Positions 26,066-34,200 of a stretch of 64,000 nucleotides of DNA are shown here, one piece after another. The stretch spans positions 744,001-808,000 of the forward strand of contig NZ_CP142396.1 in the NCBI RefSeq assembly GCF_035934735.1, written 5' to 3'. Each line of letters begins with the position of its first letter. The stretch's first letter is position 1. The translations under genes were made by a program, and so were the position numbers. The notes beneath the pieces are model-generated. The model had not been told where the DNA came from. It made no database searches and was given only the letters and a program-made list of their open reading frames with translations. This DNA is from Sedimentibacter sp. MB31-C6. Its GTDB lineage: Bacteria > Bacillota > Clostridia > Tissierellales > Sedimentibacteraceae.

Positions 26066-27124
26066 ATGAATAAAACCTACAGTAAAAAACTTTCATCTTC
26101 TGAATTATCTTTTTTTTGTATGCAAGTTGCATTAACGTTGAAATCGGGAATGTTAATTTATGATGGAATTTCCTGGATGCATGATGATATTGAAGAAGGA
26201 AAAATAAAAAAAGTTTTAGGTATTATAAAGCAAGAACTATCAAAAGGTGTACCTTTATATCAAGCAATGAATAATTCAAATTTTTTTCCACCTTATGTAG
26301 TAAATATGAGTCAAATAGGAAACGCAACAGGGAAATTAGAAAATGTAATGACTTCCCTATCAAAATACTACGACAGAGAAGAATTTATAAAATTGAAAAT
26401 TAAAAATTCAATATTTTATCCTTCTATGCTCTTCGTCATGATGACATTAGTAATTATTCTTCTTGTTACTAAGATTTTTCCTGTATTCGAAAGTATGATA
26501 AGCGAACTTGGAGGAGAATTATCTAATGAGGCCTCTATTTTAATGTCATTTTCCACTGGTATTTTAGCTGGAAAACTAATTATGTACATTCTCATTATAT
26601 TTTTAATTATTATAGTTGCTTTTTTAGGATTTGGAAAAACAATAAAAGGAAAAGAATTATATAATAGTTTTCTAAATAAAAATATTATAACTAAAGTAAT
26701 AATGAAAAATTTAACTGCCTATAGATTTTCTTCTTCATTATCTCTTTTATTATCAAGTGGTTTAAATATTGATAATTCATTAGACCTTTTACTTCAAATA
26801 TTAGAAAACTCTCATTTAAAAAATAAGATTAAAGTATTCCAAAAGTGTATAAAAAGTGGTGAGCCATTTATAGAATCACTTTCTAAATTATCTCTTTTTT
26901 CAAGTATGCATTTACAAATGATAAATATGGGATATAAAACTGGTGAATTAGATACAGTTATGGATAAGCTCACAACAATACTTGAAAACGAAGTAGAACA
27001 AAGAATCACTAACAATGTAGCCCTAATAGAACCTATACTTGTAGGATTTTTATCTATCGCAATAGGTGTTATACTTATTTCTGTTATGCTACCACTAATG
27101 AACATAATGGCAAGCATCGGTTAA
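26066..27124 (+). CDS. GspF/PilC-type inner membrane platform protein
   Basis: A 352-residue type II secretion/type IV pilus platform protein with two T2SSF domains. The first begins FFCMQVALTLKSGMLIYDGI near residue 15; the second is centred on YRFSSSLSLLLSSGLNIDNS near residue 225. There are three membrane helices (around 115-140, 165-190 and the C-terminal end). It would anchor the pilus ATPase at the membrane. ATG 26066 follows GGGAGG by six bases; the longer frame from 25997 crosses the promoter. It heads a six-gene operon ending in pilT. Confidence 0.92.
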   Translation: MNKTYSKKLSSSELSFFCMQVALTLKSGMLIYDGISWMHDDIEEGKIKKVLGIIKQELSKGVPLYQAMNNSNFFPPYVVNMSQIGNATGKLENVMTSLSKYYDREEFIKLKIKNSIFYPSMLFVMMTLVIILLVTKIFPVFESMISELGGELSNEASILMSFSTGILAGKLIMYILIIFLIIIVAFLGFGKTIKGKELYNSFLNKNIITKVIMKNLTAYRFSSSLSLLLSSGLNIDNSLDLLLQILENSHLKNKIKVFQKCIKSGEPFIESLSKLSLFSSMHLQMINMGYKTGELDTVMDKLTTILENEVEQRITNNVALIEPILVGFLSIAIGVILISVMLPLMNIMASIG

Positions 27125-27142
27125 ATTGAAGGGATGTTAAAT

Positions 27143-27433
27143 GTGAGAAAGTCAAAAATTTTAAATGTTATTATTTTATTATTAATTGTTGCCTTTTTAT
27201 TCTTTGGCACTAATATTACAAAAAAATCTAACGAAGAAAACAAATTTGTTATATTAGAGGAAGCAATAATTAGAGGTGCTATACAGTGTTATGCTATTGA
27301 AGGATTTTATCCACCTAATATTGAATATTTAGAAAGTAATTACGGTTTAATAATTGACCATGAAAAATATTATGTTAGTTATATTGCTTTTGCTTCGAAT
27401 ATAATTCCAGAAATCAAAGTATTTTTAAAATAA
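27143..27433 (+). CDS. Small GspG/ComGC-like membrane protein
   Basis: A 96-residue protein with an N-terminal hydrophobic helix (ILNVIILLLIVAFLFFG) and a short periplasmic-type domain. The segment AIQCYAIEGFYPPNIEYLES resembles the C-terminal part of major pseudopilins of type II systems. It lacks any recognisable prepilin cleavage motif (G/FxxxE). GTG 27143 is nine bases after GAAGGG; ATG 27134 touches that site. A pilus or platform component is inferred from the operon. Confidence 0.6.
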   Translation: MRKSKILNVIILLLIVAFLFFGTNITKKSNEENKFVILEEAIIRGAIQCYAIEGFYPPNIEYLESNYGLIIDHEKYYVSYIAFASNIIPEIKVFLK

Positions 27434-27463
27434 GGAATATATTCTATTCAACGGAGGAAAAAT

Positions 27464-27970
27464 ATGAAAAAAAATAGTACAAACCAATTTTCTATACATT
27501 TCATATTTGTTATGCTCCTTTTCTTAACTATAGTCATTTTATCTGTTATGATAATTATTTTAGGTAGTGATATATATACTAATATAAAAGATGAAAGAGA
27601 TAGTAATTATGAAATTCGTGTTTCATTGTCATATATATCTAATAAATTGAGACAAGCAGATAATAGTAAATCCATTAATATAAAAACTATACATGAAACT
27701 CCTGCTATTGTTATAAATGAAACTTATGATAGTTTAAATTATGAAACATGGATTTACTATTATGATGGTTATTTATATGAAATTTTTATTGATGAAGGAA
27801 CGGAATTCTCCTTATCTGATGGTATGAAGGTTTTAAAAATCGACAATTTTAGCATTTATAAGAAAAATGGCAATTTATACGAGTTTTCTATAAATAGCGG
27901 TGATTATAGTTCAGAATTAGTTTTATCTTTAAATTCTAACCAATTAGGTGGTGTTTCTATTGAAAAATAA
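27464..27970 (+). CDS. Single-pass membrane protein of the pilus-like operon (possibly DUF4860)
   Basis: A 168-residue protein with one N-terminal helix (IHFIFVMLLFLTIVILSVMI) and an outward beta-rich domain containing paired tyrosine motifs (YETWIYYYDGYLYEIFIDEG). The layout resembles proteins I recall as DUF4860 in clostridial pilus operons, but I cannot confirm this by search. AACGGAGG lies seven bases before the ATG. Its end overlaps the next gene. Confidence 0.65.
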   Translation: MKKNSTNQFSIHFIFVMLLFLTIVILSVMIIILGSDIYTNIKDERDSNYEIRVSLSYISNKLRQADNSKSINIKTIHETPAIVINETYDSLNYETWIYYYDGYLYEIFIDEGTEFSLSDGMKVLKIDNFSIYKKNGNLYEFSINSGDYSSELVLSLNSNQLGGVSIEK

Positions 27971-28472
27971 ATCATCTATAAATTTAGAAGTATCACTTAT
28001 CGAAATAATATTGTCAATATTAATTTTCGCTATAGCAGCTGTAATTATTTTAAATTGCTTTGCAATTGCTAGATATACACAAATAAAATCCAATGATAAA
28101 ACTATAGCATTAATGAAAATGCAAACAATTCTTGAATATATTAATTCATCAGAAACTGATAATGATACTCAAGAAATTTTAAATGAATTATTTGCTTATA
28201 CAAATTTTAATGAAGAAACAAATCAATATTACTATGTAGTTTATTTTGATAGTAAATGGAATAGATGCAACGAAGAACAAATGGAATATACTATAATTAT
28301 GGATATTACTAATAAGCAGTTACAATCAGGAATAATTAGCCACATAAATATATTTACTAAAAAGAGTGACCCTTATCCATTTATAGAAAATAATAATAGC
28401 ATTGACTCCTTAGTTTCGATTTCAACTAAAAATTTTTATCCTGATTTTGAGGCAAGGAGGGCGTTACAATGA
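27960..28472 (+). CDS. Prepilin-like protein with SLIEI N-terminus
   Basis: A 170-residue pseudopilin-like protein. After a short basic leader (KNKSSINLE) comes VSLIEIILSILIFAIAAVII, the type IV pilin helix with the conserved glutamate at +5. The residue before the putative cleavage point is Glu, not the usual Gly. TTG 27960 follows AGGTGG by eight bases and is preferred to GTG 27948. It overlaps the previous gene by 11 bases and the next by 4. Confidence 0.65.
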   Translation: MKNKSSINLEVSLIEIILSILIFAIAAVIILNCFAIARYTQIKSNDKTIALMKMQTILEYINSSETDNDTQEILNELFAYTNFNEETNQYYYVVYFDSKWNRCNEEQMEYTIIMDITNKQLQSGIISHINIFTKKSDPYPFIENNNSIDSLVSISTKNFYPDFEARRALQ

Positions 28473-28984
28473 GATTAGGAGGATCCCTTGTTATAATAAT
28501 ATTTGTTGTTCTTTGTTTGATAATACTAGCAACATTATCTTTTACAACAACTTATTCAGATTTAAAATTATCAAATAAAACAGAAGATATTACTACAGAT
28601 TATTATTACATGCATGGAAAGGCTAAAGAAAAACTTGCTAATATTAATGATAAGCTAACTATAGCTAATCTTAAATTACAAAATAAAAAAAATATAAATG
28701 TTTCAGAATCAGAAAATTTTAACTATTTAGCAATACAAGAGTTACAAAAAATAGACAGCATAACAATTATTAAAGAAAACAAAGATAACATTTATTCTGA
28801 CTTTTATATTTCTTATGAAATTTTAGGAAACTTAAATCAAAAAATTAATGTGAAGTTAAATATTTTATATGATAGTACGATAGGAGAGCCTAGCTATGAA
28901 ATAATTTCATGGACTCTATCCAATATTAAGCTCCCAAGTTACGACGAAGATACATACAATTTATGGGAAGGAATTAGCCAATGA
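28469..28984 (+). CDS. Single-pass membrane protein, PilX-like position
   Basis: A 171-residue protein with an N-terminal helix (GGSLVIIIFVVLCLIILATL) directly after a short MRL leader, then an extracellular helical and beta region. In order and shape it resembles minor pilin PilX-type proteins, but no conserved motif is visible. It overlaps both flanking genes by 4 bases, showing tight coupling. Confidence 0.6.
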   Translation: MRLGGSLVIIIFVVLCLIILATLSFTTTYSDLKLSNKTEDITTDYYYMHGKAKEKLANINDKLTIANLKLQNKKNINVSESENFNYLAIQELQKIDSITIIKENKDNIYSDFYISYEILGNLNQKINVKLNILYDSTIGEPSYEIISWTLSNIKLPSYDEDTYNLWEGISQ

Positions 28985-30039
28985 TTAATATTATTGATAT
29001 ATTAGTAAATGCTGTAGAAAAAAAAGCATCAGATATCTTTATAATTGCTGGACGACCAATATCATACAAGATTATGGGTGAAATTGTGTCCCAAAGTGAT
29101 ACGCCTCTAAACACAGATGATACATATGAAATTATAAAAGATATTTTAATTGCAGCAAACAAAGGAAACTTCGAAGAACTTACAGAAAATGGGGACATGG
29201 ATTTTTCTTTTTCATTATCTAAATTAGGTAGGTTTAGAGTTAGTGCATATAAACAAAGAAATTCTTTTGCAGCTGTAATTAGAGTAGTACTTTTTGAATT
29301 ACCAAATCCAACTGAATTAGGAATTCCAGATGCTTGCATGAATTTATATAAAAAAACAAAAGGTCTTGTTTTAGTTACTGGACCTGCTGGTAGCGGCAAA
29401 TCAACAACACTTGCTTGTATTATAGATAAAATAAATAGGCAACGAAATTGCCATATAATGACATTTGAAGATCCAATAGAGTTTTTACATAAACACAAAA
29501 AATCAATTATAAGCCAAAGAGAAATATCTACTGATTTCAAAAGCTATATTTCATCACTTAAATCTGCCCTTAGACAAGCTCCTGATGTTATATTAATAGG
29601 AGAAATGAGAGATTTAGAAACTATAGAAATAGCTCTAACCGCTGCTGAAACAGGACATTTGGTTTTTTCTACATTACACACTATTGGTGCTGCAAATACC
29701 ATTGATCGCATTATAGATGTATTTCCATCAAATCAACAAAGACAAATAAGAATACAACTATCAATGCAACTTCAAGCAGTAATATCACAACAATTAATAC
29801 CTTCTTCTACATGTGGTCGAGCAGCTGCCTTTGAAATAATGATAGTAAATAATGCAATATCTAATTTAATCAGAGAATCAAAGATTCATCAAATAAATAA
29901 TGTTATATACTCATCAGAAACAAAAGGTATGAAACCAATGGATACAAGCATAGTTGAACTTTTCAAAAATAATCTAATTAGTAAAGAAGATGCTATAAAA
30001 TACTCAACAGACCCAGATTCTATTATTAAACAATTGTAA
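28981..30039 (+). CDS. pilT: PilT-type pilus retraction ATPase
   Basis: A 352-residue hexameric ATPase. Walker A GPAGSGKST is near residue 135, the Asp box MTFEDPIEF near 160, Walker B DVILIGEMRD near 202, the His box HLVFSTLHT near 225, and AIRNLIRE-like ISNLIRE near 295 (the retraction motif of PilT). These features fit PilT better than the assembly ATPase PilB. It is the only ATPase in the operon. Confidence 0.93.
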   Translation: MINIIDILVNAVEKKASDIFIIAGRPISYKIMGEIVSQSDTPLNTDDTYEIIKDILIAANKGNFEELTENGDMDFSFSLSKLGRFRVSAYKQRNSFAAVIRVVLFELPNPTELGIPDACMNLYKKTKGLVLVTGPAGSGKSTTLACIIDKINRQRNCHIMTFEDPIEFLHKHKKSIISQREISTDFKSYISSLKSALRQAPDVILIGEMRDLETIEIALTAAETGHLVFSTLHTIGAANTIDRIIDVFPSNQQRQIRIQLSMQLQAVISQQLIPSSTCGRAAAFEIMIVNNAISNLIRESKIHQINNVIYSSETKGMKPMDTSIVELFKNNLISKEDAIKYSTDPDSIIKQL

Positions 30040-30041
30040 TT

Positions 30042-30068
30042 ATATAGGAAAGGAGAACTTTCCTATAT
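30042..30068 (+). terminator. Hairpin after pilT, possible terminator
   Basis: ATATAGGAAAG pairs perfectly with CTTTCCTATAT over a 5-base loop, 3 bases past the pilT stop. A T-run is missing on the plus strand, so termination may depend on the next hairpin. Confidence 0.4.
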
Positions 30069-30074
30069 AATAAA

Positions 30075-30100
30075 AATACCCTGTTGTCTAACAGGGTATT
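30075..30100 (-). terminator. Terminator of the transglutaminase gene
   Basis: AATACCCTGTT pairs with AACAGGGTATT over GTCT; the minus strand continues TTTTATT. It covers the stop codon region of the transglutaminase gene and may also act on the convergent pilus operon. Confidence 0.75.
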
Positions 30101-30980
30101 AATATTCAAAATACTTAGTATAATATTTACTATCAGTTAACTTTTTAGTGTATTCTATCATTTTGGGACTATTAGATTGTTTCGCTGTAGATGCTATGGT
30201 ACTATCCATTAATTTCCATTGACGACCGTCAAAATACATCTCATTTAATTTAATCCAACCTGTTTCCTCTGTATATACTTCATTCCATGCGTGTAGTACA
30301 TCTAAATTAGAAGAATAACCAGTTACTAATTTTGTTGGTATAGACTGTGAACGTAGCATTGCTGCCATTATCGATGCATAATCAAAACAAATGCCTTTAT
30401 TACTCTTAAGTATTTCATCTACTTCAGGCAAATATCCGCTTTCAACACTTTCAGCCTTTTTTGTATCATAAACGATATTAGTAATTATATAATCATAAAT
30501 GACATCTATTTTATCAATATCTTCTTTTTTTTCTTTTGTTAATTCTTCTGCTTTTTTTACAGTTTCAGAATCATTTTTATATTTTACATATTGATTTGAA
30601 ACAAGGAATGGAGAATTTTCATTATCTAAAGTTACCTTAATGTTTGCAGTCTGCTTGATACTGTATTTGTTTCCTGTTATATTTTCAAATATTTTAATTT
30701 TATATGTACCATTTCCCATTTGTAAAGGATATGTTTCATAATCACCTTTATTATTCAAATCATATGTATACTTTCCTGTATCTTTTTCAATAATTACTTT
30801 TAATTTTTTCGTAGTTTCCTTTAAATACCTTATTTTAACATAACCTTCTGAACTATGAGTAGCATCTATTTCTGACTTAGAACCCTTGTACACATTTTCT
30901 GCACCAAAACACATTGTATAAAGCGATAATATAAATATTGTTATAAATATTGTATATAATGTTATCTTTAGTTTCTTCAC
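30099..30980 (-). CDS. Secreted transglutaminase-like protein under c-di-GMP riboswitch control
   Basis: A 293-residue exported protein: basic start, hydrophobic signal helix (ITLYTIFITIFILSLYTMCF), then beta-rich spacer, then a transglutaminase core. The catalytic triad is visible: Cys in KGICFDYASIMAAMLRSQ near residue 198, His in HAWNEVY and Asp in WKLMDST. Such cores act as peptidases or crosslinkers. GTG 30980 after AAAGGGGTGG is preferred over ATG 31013. A c-di-GMP-I aptamer precedes it, and the gene next to it upstream is a large SLH adhesin, so action on surface proteins is a fair inference. Confidence 0.88.
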   Translation of the reverse strand: MKKLKITLYTIFITIFILSLYTMCFGAENVYKGSKSEIDATHSSEGYVKIRYLKETTKKLKVIIEKDTGKYTYDLNNKGDYETYPLQMGNGTYKIKIFENITGNKYSIKQTANIKVTLDNENSPFLVSNQYVKYKNDSETVKKAEELTKEKKEDIDKIDVIYDYIITNIVYDTKKAESVESGYLPEVDEILKSNKGICFDYASIMAAMLRSQSIPTKLVTGYSSNLDVLHAWNEVYTEETGWIKLNEMYFDGRQWKLMDSTIASTAKQSNSPKMIEYTKKLTDSKYYTKYFEY

Positions 30981-31050
30981 ACAACCCACCCCTTTAACAT
31001 AAAAATACTTCACTTAAATAGCAAAGCATTTTATATATGTATCAGAAATA

Positions 31051-31130
31051 CATAGCAGCTGGCTATCATACCTTTTAGGCTTAGACCCTATAGCTTTGCG
31101 TCGTCTTCTTTAGAAAACTTTGCCTATTAA
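31051..31130 (-). promoter_or_regulatory. Cyclic di-GMP-I (GEMM-I) riboswitch before transglutaminase
   Basis: On the minus strand the core reads AGGCAAAG, then GACGCAAAGC, then GGGTCTAAG and ATGATAGCC, which are the conserved GEMM-I joining regions. P1 can form from ATAG and CTAT at the ends. Downstream, GCTTTGC at 31020-31026 can pair with GCAAAGC of the aptamer, suggesting an alternative structure as expression platform. No terminator hairpin with a T-run follows. Confidence 0.88.
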
Positions 31131-31138
31131 TTTAAAAT

Positions 31139-31168
31139 ATAATATCACAATATGGTTAATTTTGTCAA
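31139..31168 (-). promoter_or_regulatory. Promoter of the riboswitch-transglutaminase transcript
   Basis: TTGACA, 18 bases, TATTAT on the minus strand. Transcription would start right at the 5' edge of the aptamer. Confidence 0.65.
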
Positions 31169-31183
31169 CTGTTATTTTAAACA

Positions 31184-31219
31184 TGAAAAATACGGAATGC
31201 TAAGATTTAACATTCCGCA
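31184..31219 (-). terminator. Terminator of the SLH adhesin gene
   Basis: On the minus strand GCGGAATG pairs with CATTCCGT over an 11-base loop, followed by ATTTTTC. It separates the adhesin from the downstream riboswitch promoter. Confidence 0.75.
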
Positions 31220-31233
31220 TAATTCAATTTAAA

Positions 31234-34200
31234 CTATGGCCATAATTTATTTGCTTTCATTCCGGTCCAGAGTTCTTCTCCACTTTCTTCATTGATAGTG
31301 TAATTATGACTGTTTGTTGCTTCCATTACAGCTTCATAGTACCAATCATCACTTGTCATATCTGGCCAGAATATAGCATCTGGATGTATATTTTCTTCTA
31401 AAACTGATCTTTCAAGAACATTGTTAATCAATGTCATTGATTCAGCTCTTGTAATATTTTGATCTGGTTTAAAAGTATTATCAAGATAACCATTTATCCA
31501 ACCTTTTATTTCAGAAGAATTTATATAATCCTCTGCCCAGTGACCATATATATCAGTAAACTTACTAGTACTACTTGATTCTAGTTTATCAAACTTAGCT
31601 GCTATAGTTGCAAATTCTGCCCTAGTAATTGGTTCTGATGGTTTAAAGGTTCCATCTGGGTATCCATTCAATATACCAGCATTAGATAGTGTAGATATTG
31701 CGCGATTTGACCATCTATCAGATGATATATCTGTAAATGAATTTGTATCACTCAATAAGCTATCTCTGCTATCATCAGTCAATAATCTATAGAAAATCAT
31801 TGCCACTTCTTCTCTGGTTATACTATTAAGAGGTCTTATATCTCCCTCAGGATAACCTATAATATAAGCAAAGTGATCTAATTTTTCTAAGTCTGCCAAT
31901 GGTACTTCTGGATCTTCGATGATTACAGGTTTTTTACGACCACCATTACTAGATTTATTTCTATCGTAGAAGAATTTATAAGTAGTATCCTTAACTTCTT
32001 CGATTACTTCTTTTTCTATTATTTCTGTCGTAATTGCTGAACCACTTGTTGATGTTGTATCAGGTATTTCAACAACTTCATATTCTATTGCTGTTCTTGT
32101 TGTCACATCTACAACTGTTTCATATCTAGAATATGTGTATCTTGTTCTATTACCCATTACTATATAAGTCTGTCTTTCATCTTCATTTAACTCTGTACCT
32201 GCAATACCTTGAGGTCCTTCTTCAGCATTATACTGATTAGTATTATATCCTGTTTCGTAATGCCATTCTATATTTATAGTATCATCTATATTAGGTGCTC
32301 TTACTTTGAATGTGTATGTTGTATTCTCTTCTGGATATACCGATGGCAATTCCGGCTTAGATATAATTTTATAACCAGATGGAATTTCTGGCCTAATATC
32401 TTCTGTTATTGAAGTACTCGTTGCTCCAGTATAATCCATTTTATATATTTGGTTTCCATTAGTATCTACAACTTCTACAGTTATTGTAACTTCGCCTAAA
32501 ATTTTAGTGTAGTAGAAATCAATTACATTATTGTCTTCACCTAATTCTAGTGATTTGCTAGTAGGAGCTACCTTCACGTAACCCTCTACATCAATTGCAC
32601 TTTCGGTTACTTTAGTACCATAAATTCCTGATTTAGTTACTGAATCAGCTACCGGTAAATTAGTTCCAAATTCTAAATAATTAACATTGTAACTTACTGC
32701 GTTGGCTGTATTGATAACCACAAAGCCTTCATAAAAATCTCCAGATATGTCAGTTCTATATCCATTCATATCCAATTCAGCTATTGTGTAATCAGAGTAA
32801 TCATTTTCTCTGAAATCCCACCAATATTCGCCACCTTCATATAAAGGTAATTTGAAAGAATCGGTCCAATTATTATCTTCATTTAGTGTTAAGGTGTAAT
32901 CAGTTGCTTCTCCATCGGAATCTAATAATACTATTGATACCTCGTCTCCTACAGGGCCATCCCATACTTTACTTACAGGTACATCTATAACCTCTATATT
33001 ATATAATTGGAATCCGTCATATCCATAACCATAATTATTATTTACGAATTCATAAGTATAGTTATCTGGAACATCTTCTTCAATCGTATAATTTGAGTAA
33101 TCAATAAATTCGTTATTAGAATCATACATCGGTACTATAAACGAGCCAAACCAATATCCATACTCATCAAGGCTTACAACTGCAGTAGAAACTCTTTCTT
33201 CATCTTCATTTAACAGATAAACAGTTATGCTTTCCGGTCTTGATGATGATGGAACTGTAGATAGTGACTTCAATTGTGGTAATTGAGTTTCGCCATCATA
33301 CCATTGCTTCCATATGTTAAGTTCAACGGTTGCACCACTATCTTTTACAAAGTTGGCTGTATACACTAAATCTTCTGTTATTGTTGTTGCAAATGGCGTC
33401 GGTGTCCATCCGTCAAACTTATATCCAGAATCTGCTTCATATGTCGGTAATGTTGTTACTGCTGTGTTCCATGCAGTTCCATCTAATATATCTTCATATA
33501 ATGTTGTTCCACTTATACTTCCATTTGCTCCTGCTTTAAATTCTACTGTATGCCATTGGTCTTCATCTTTTACAAAGTTGGCTGTATACACTAAGTCTTC
33601 TGTTATTGTTGTTGCAAATGGCGTCGGTGTCCATCCGTCAAACTTATATCCAGAATCTGCTTCATATGTCGGTAATGTTGTTACTGCTGTGTTCCATGCA
33701 GTTCCATCTAATATATCTTCATATAATGTTGTTCCACTTATACTTCCATTTGCTCCTGCTTTAAATTCTACTGTATGCCATTGGTCTTCATCTTTTACAA
33801 AGTTGGCTGTATACACTAAATCTTCTGTTATTGTTGTTGCAAATGGCGTCGGTGTCCATCCGTCAAACTTATATCCAGAATCTGCTTCATATGTCGGTAA
33901 TGTTGTTACTGCCGTGTTCCATGCAGTTCCATCTAATATATCTTCATATAATGTTGTTCCACTTATACTTCCATTTGCTCCTGCTTTAAATTCTACTGTA
34001 TGCCATTGGTCTTCATCTTTTACAAAGTTGGCTGTATACACTAAATCTTCTGTTATTGTTGTTGCAAATGGCGTCGGTGTCCATCCATCAAACTTATATC
34101 CAGAATCTGCTTCATATGTCGGTAATGTTGTTACTGCTGTGTTCCATGCAGTTCCATCTAATATATCTTCATATAATGTTGTTCCACTTATACTTCCATT

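Noticed and set aside
28974-29540. 188-codon minus-strand frame across pilT
   Set aside because: Antisense shadow of the well-supported pilT gene.
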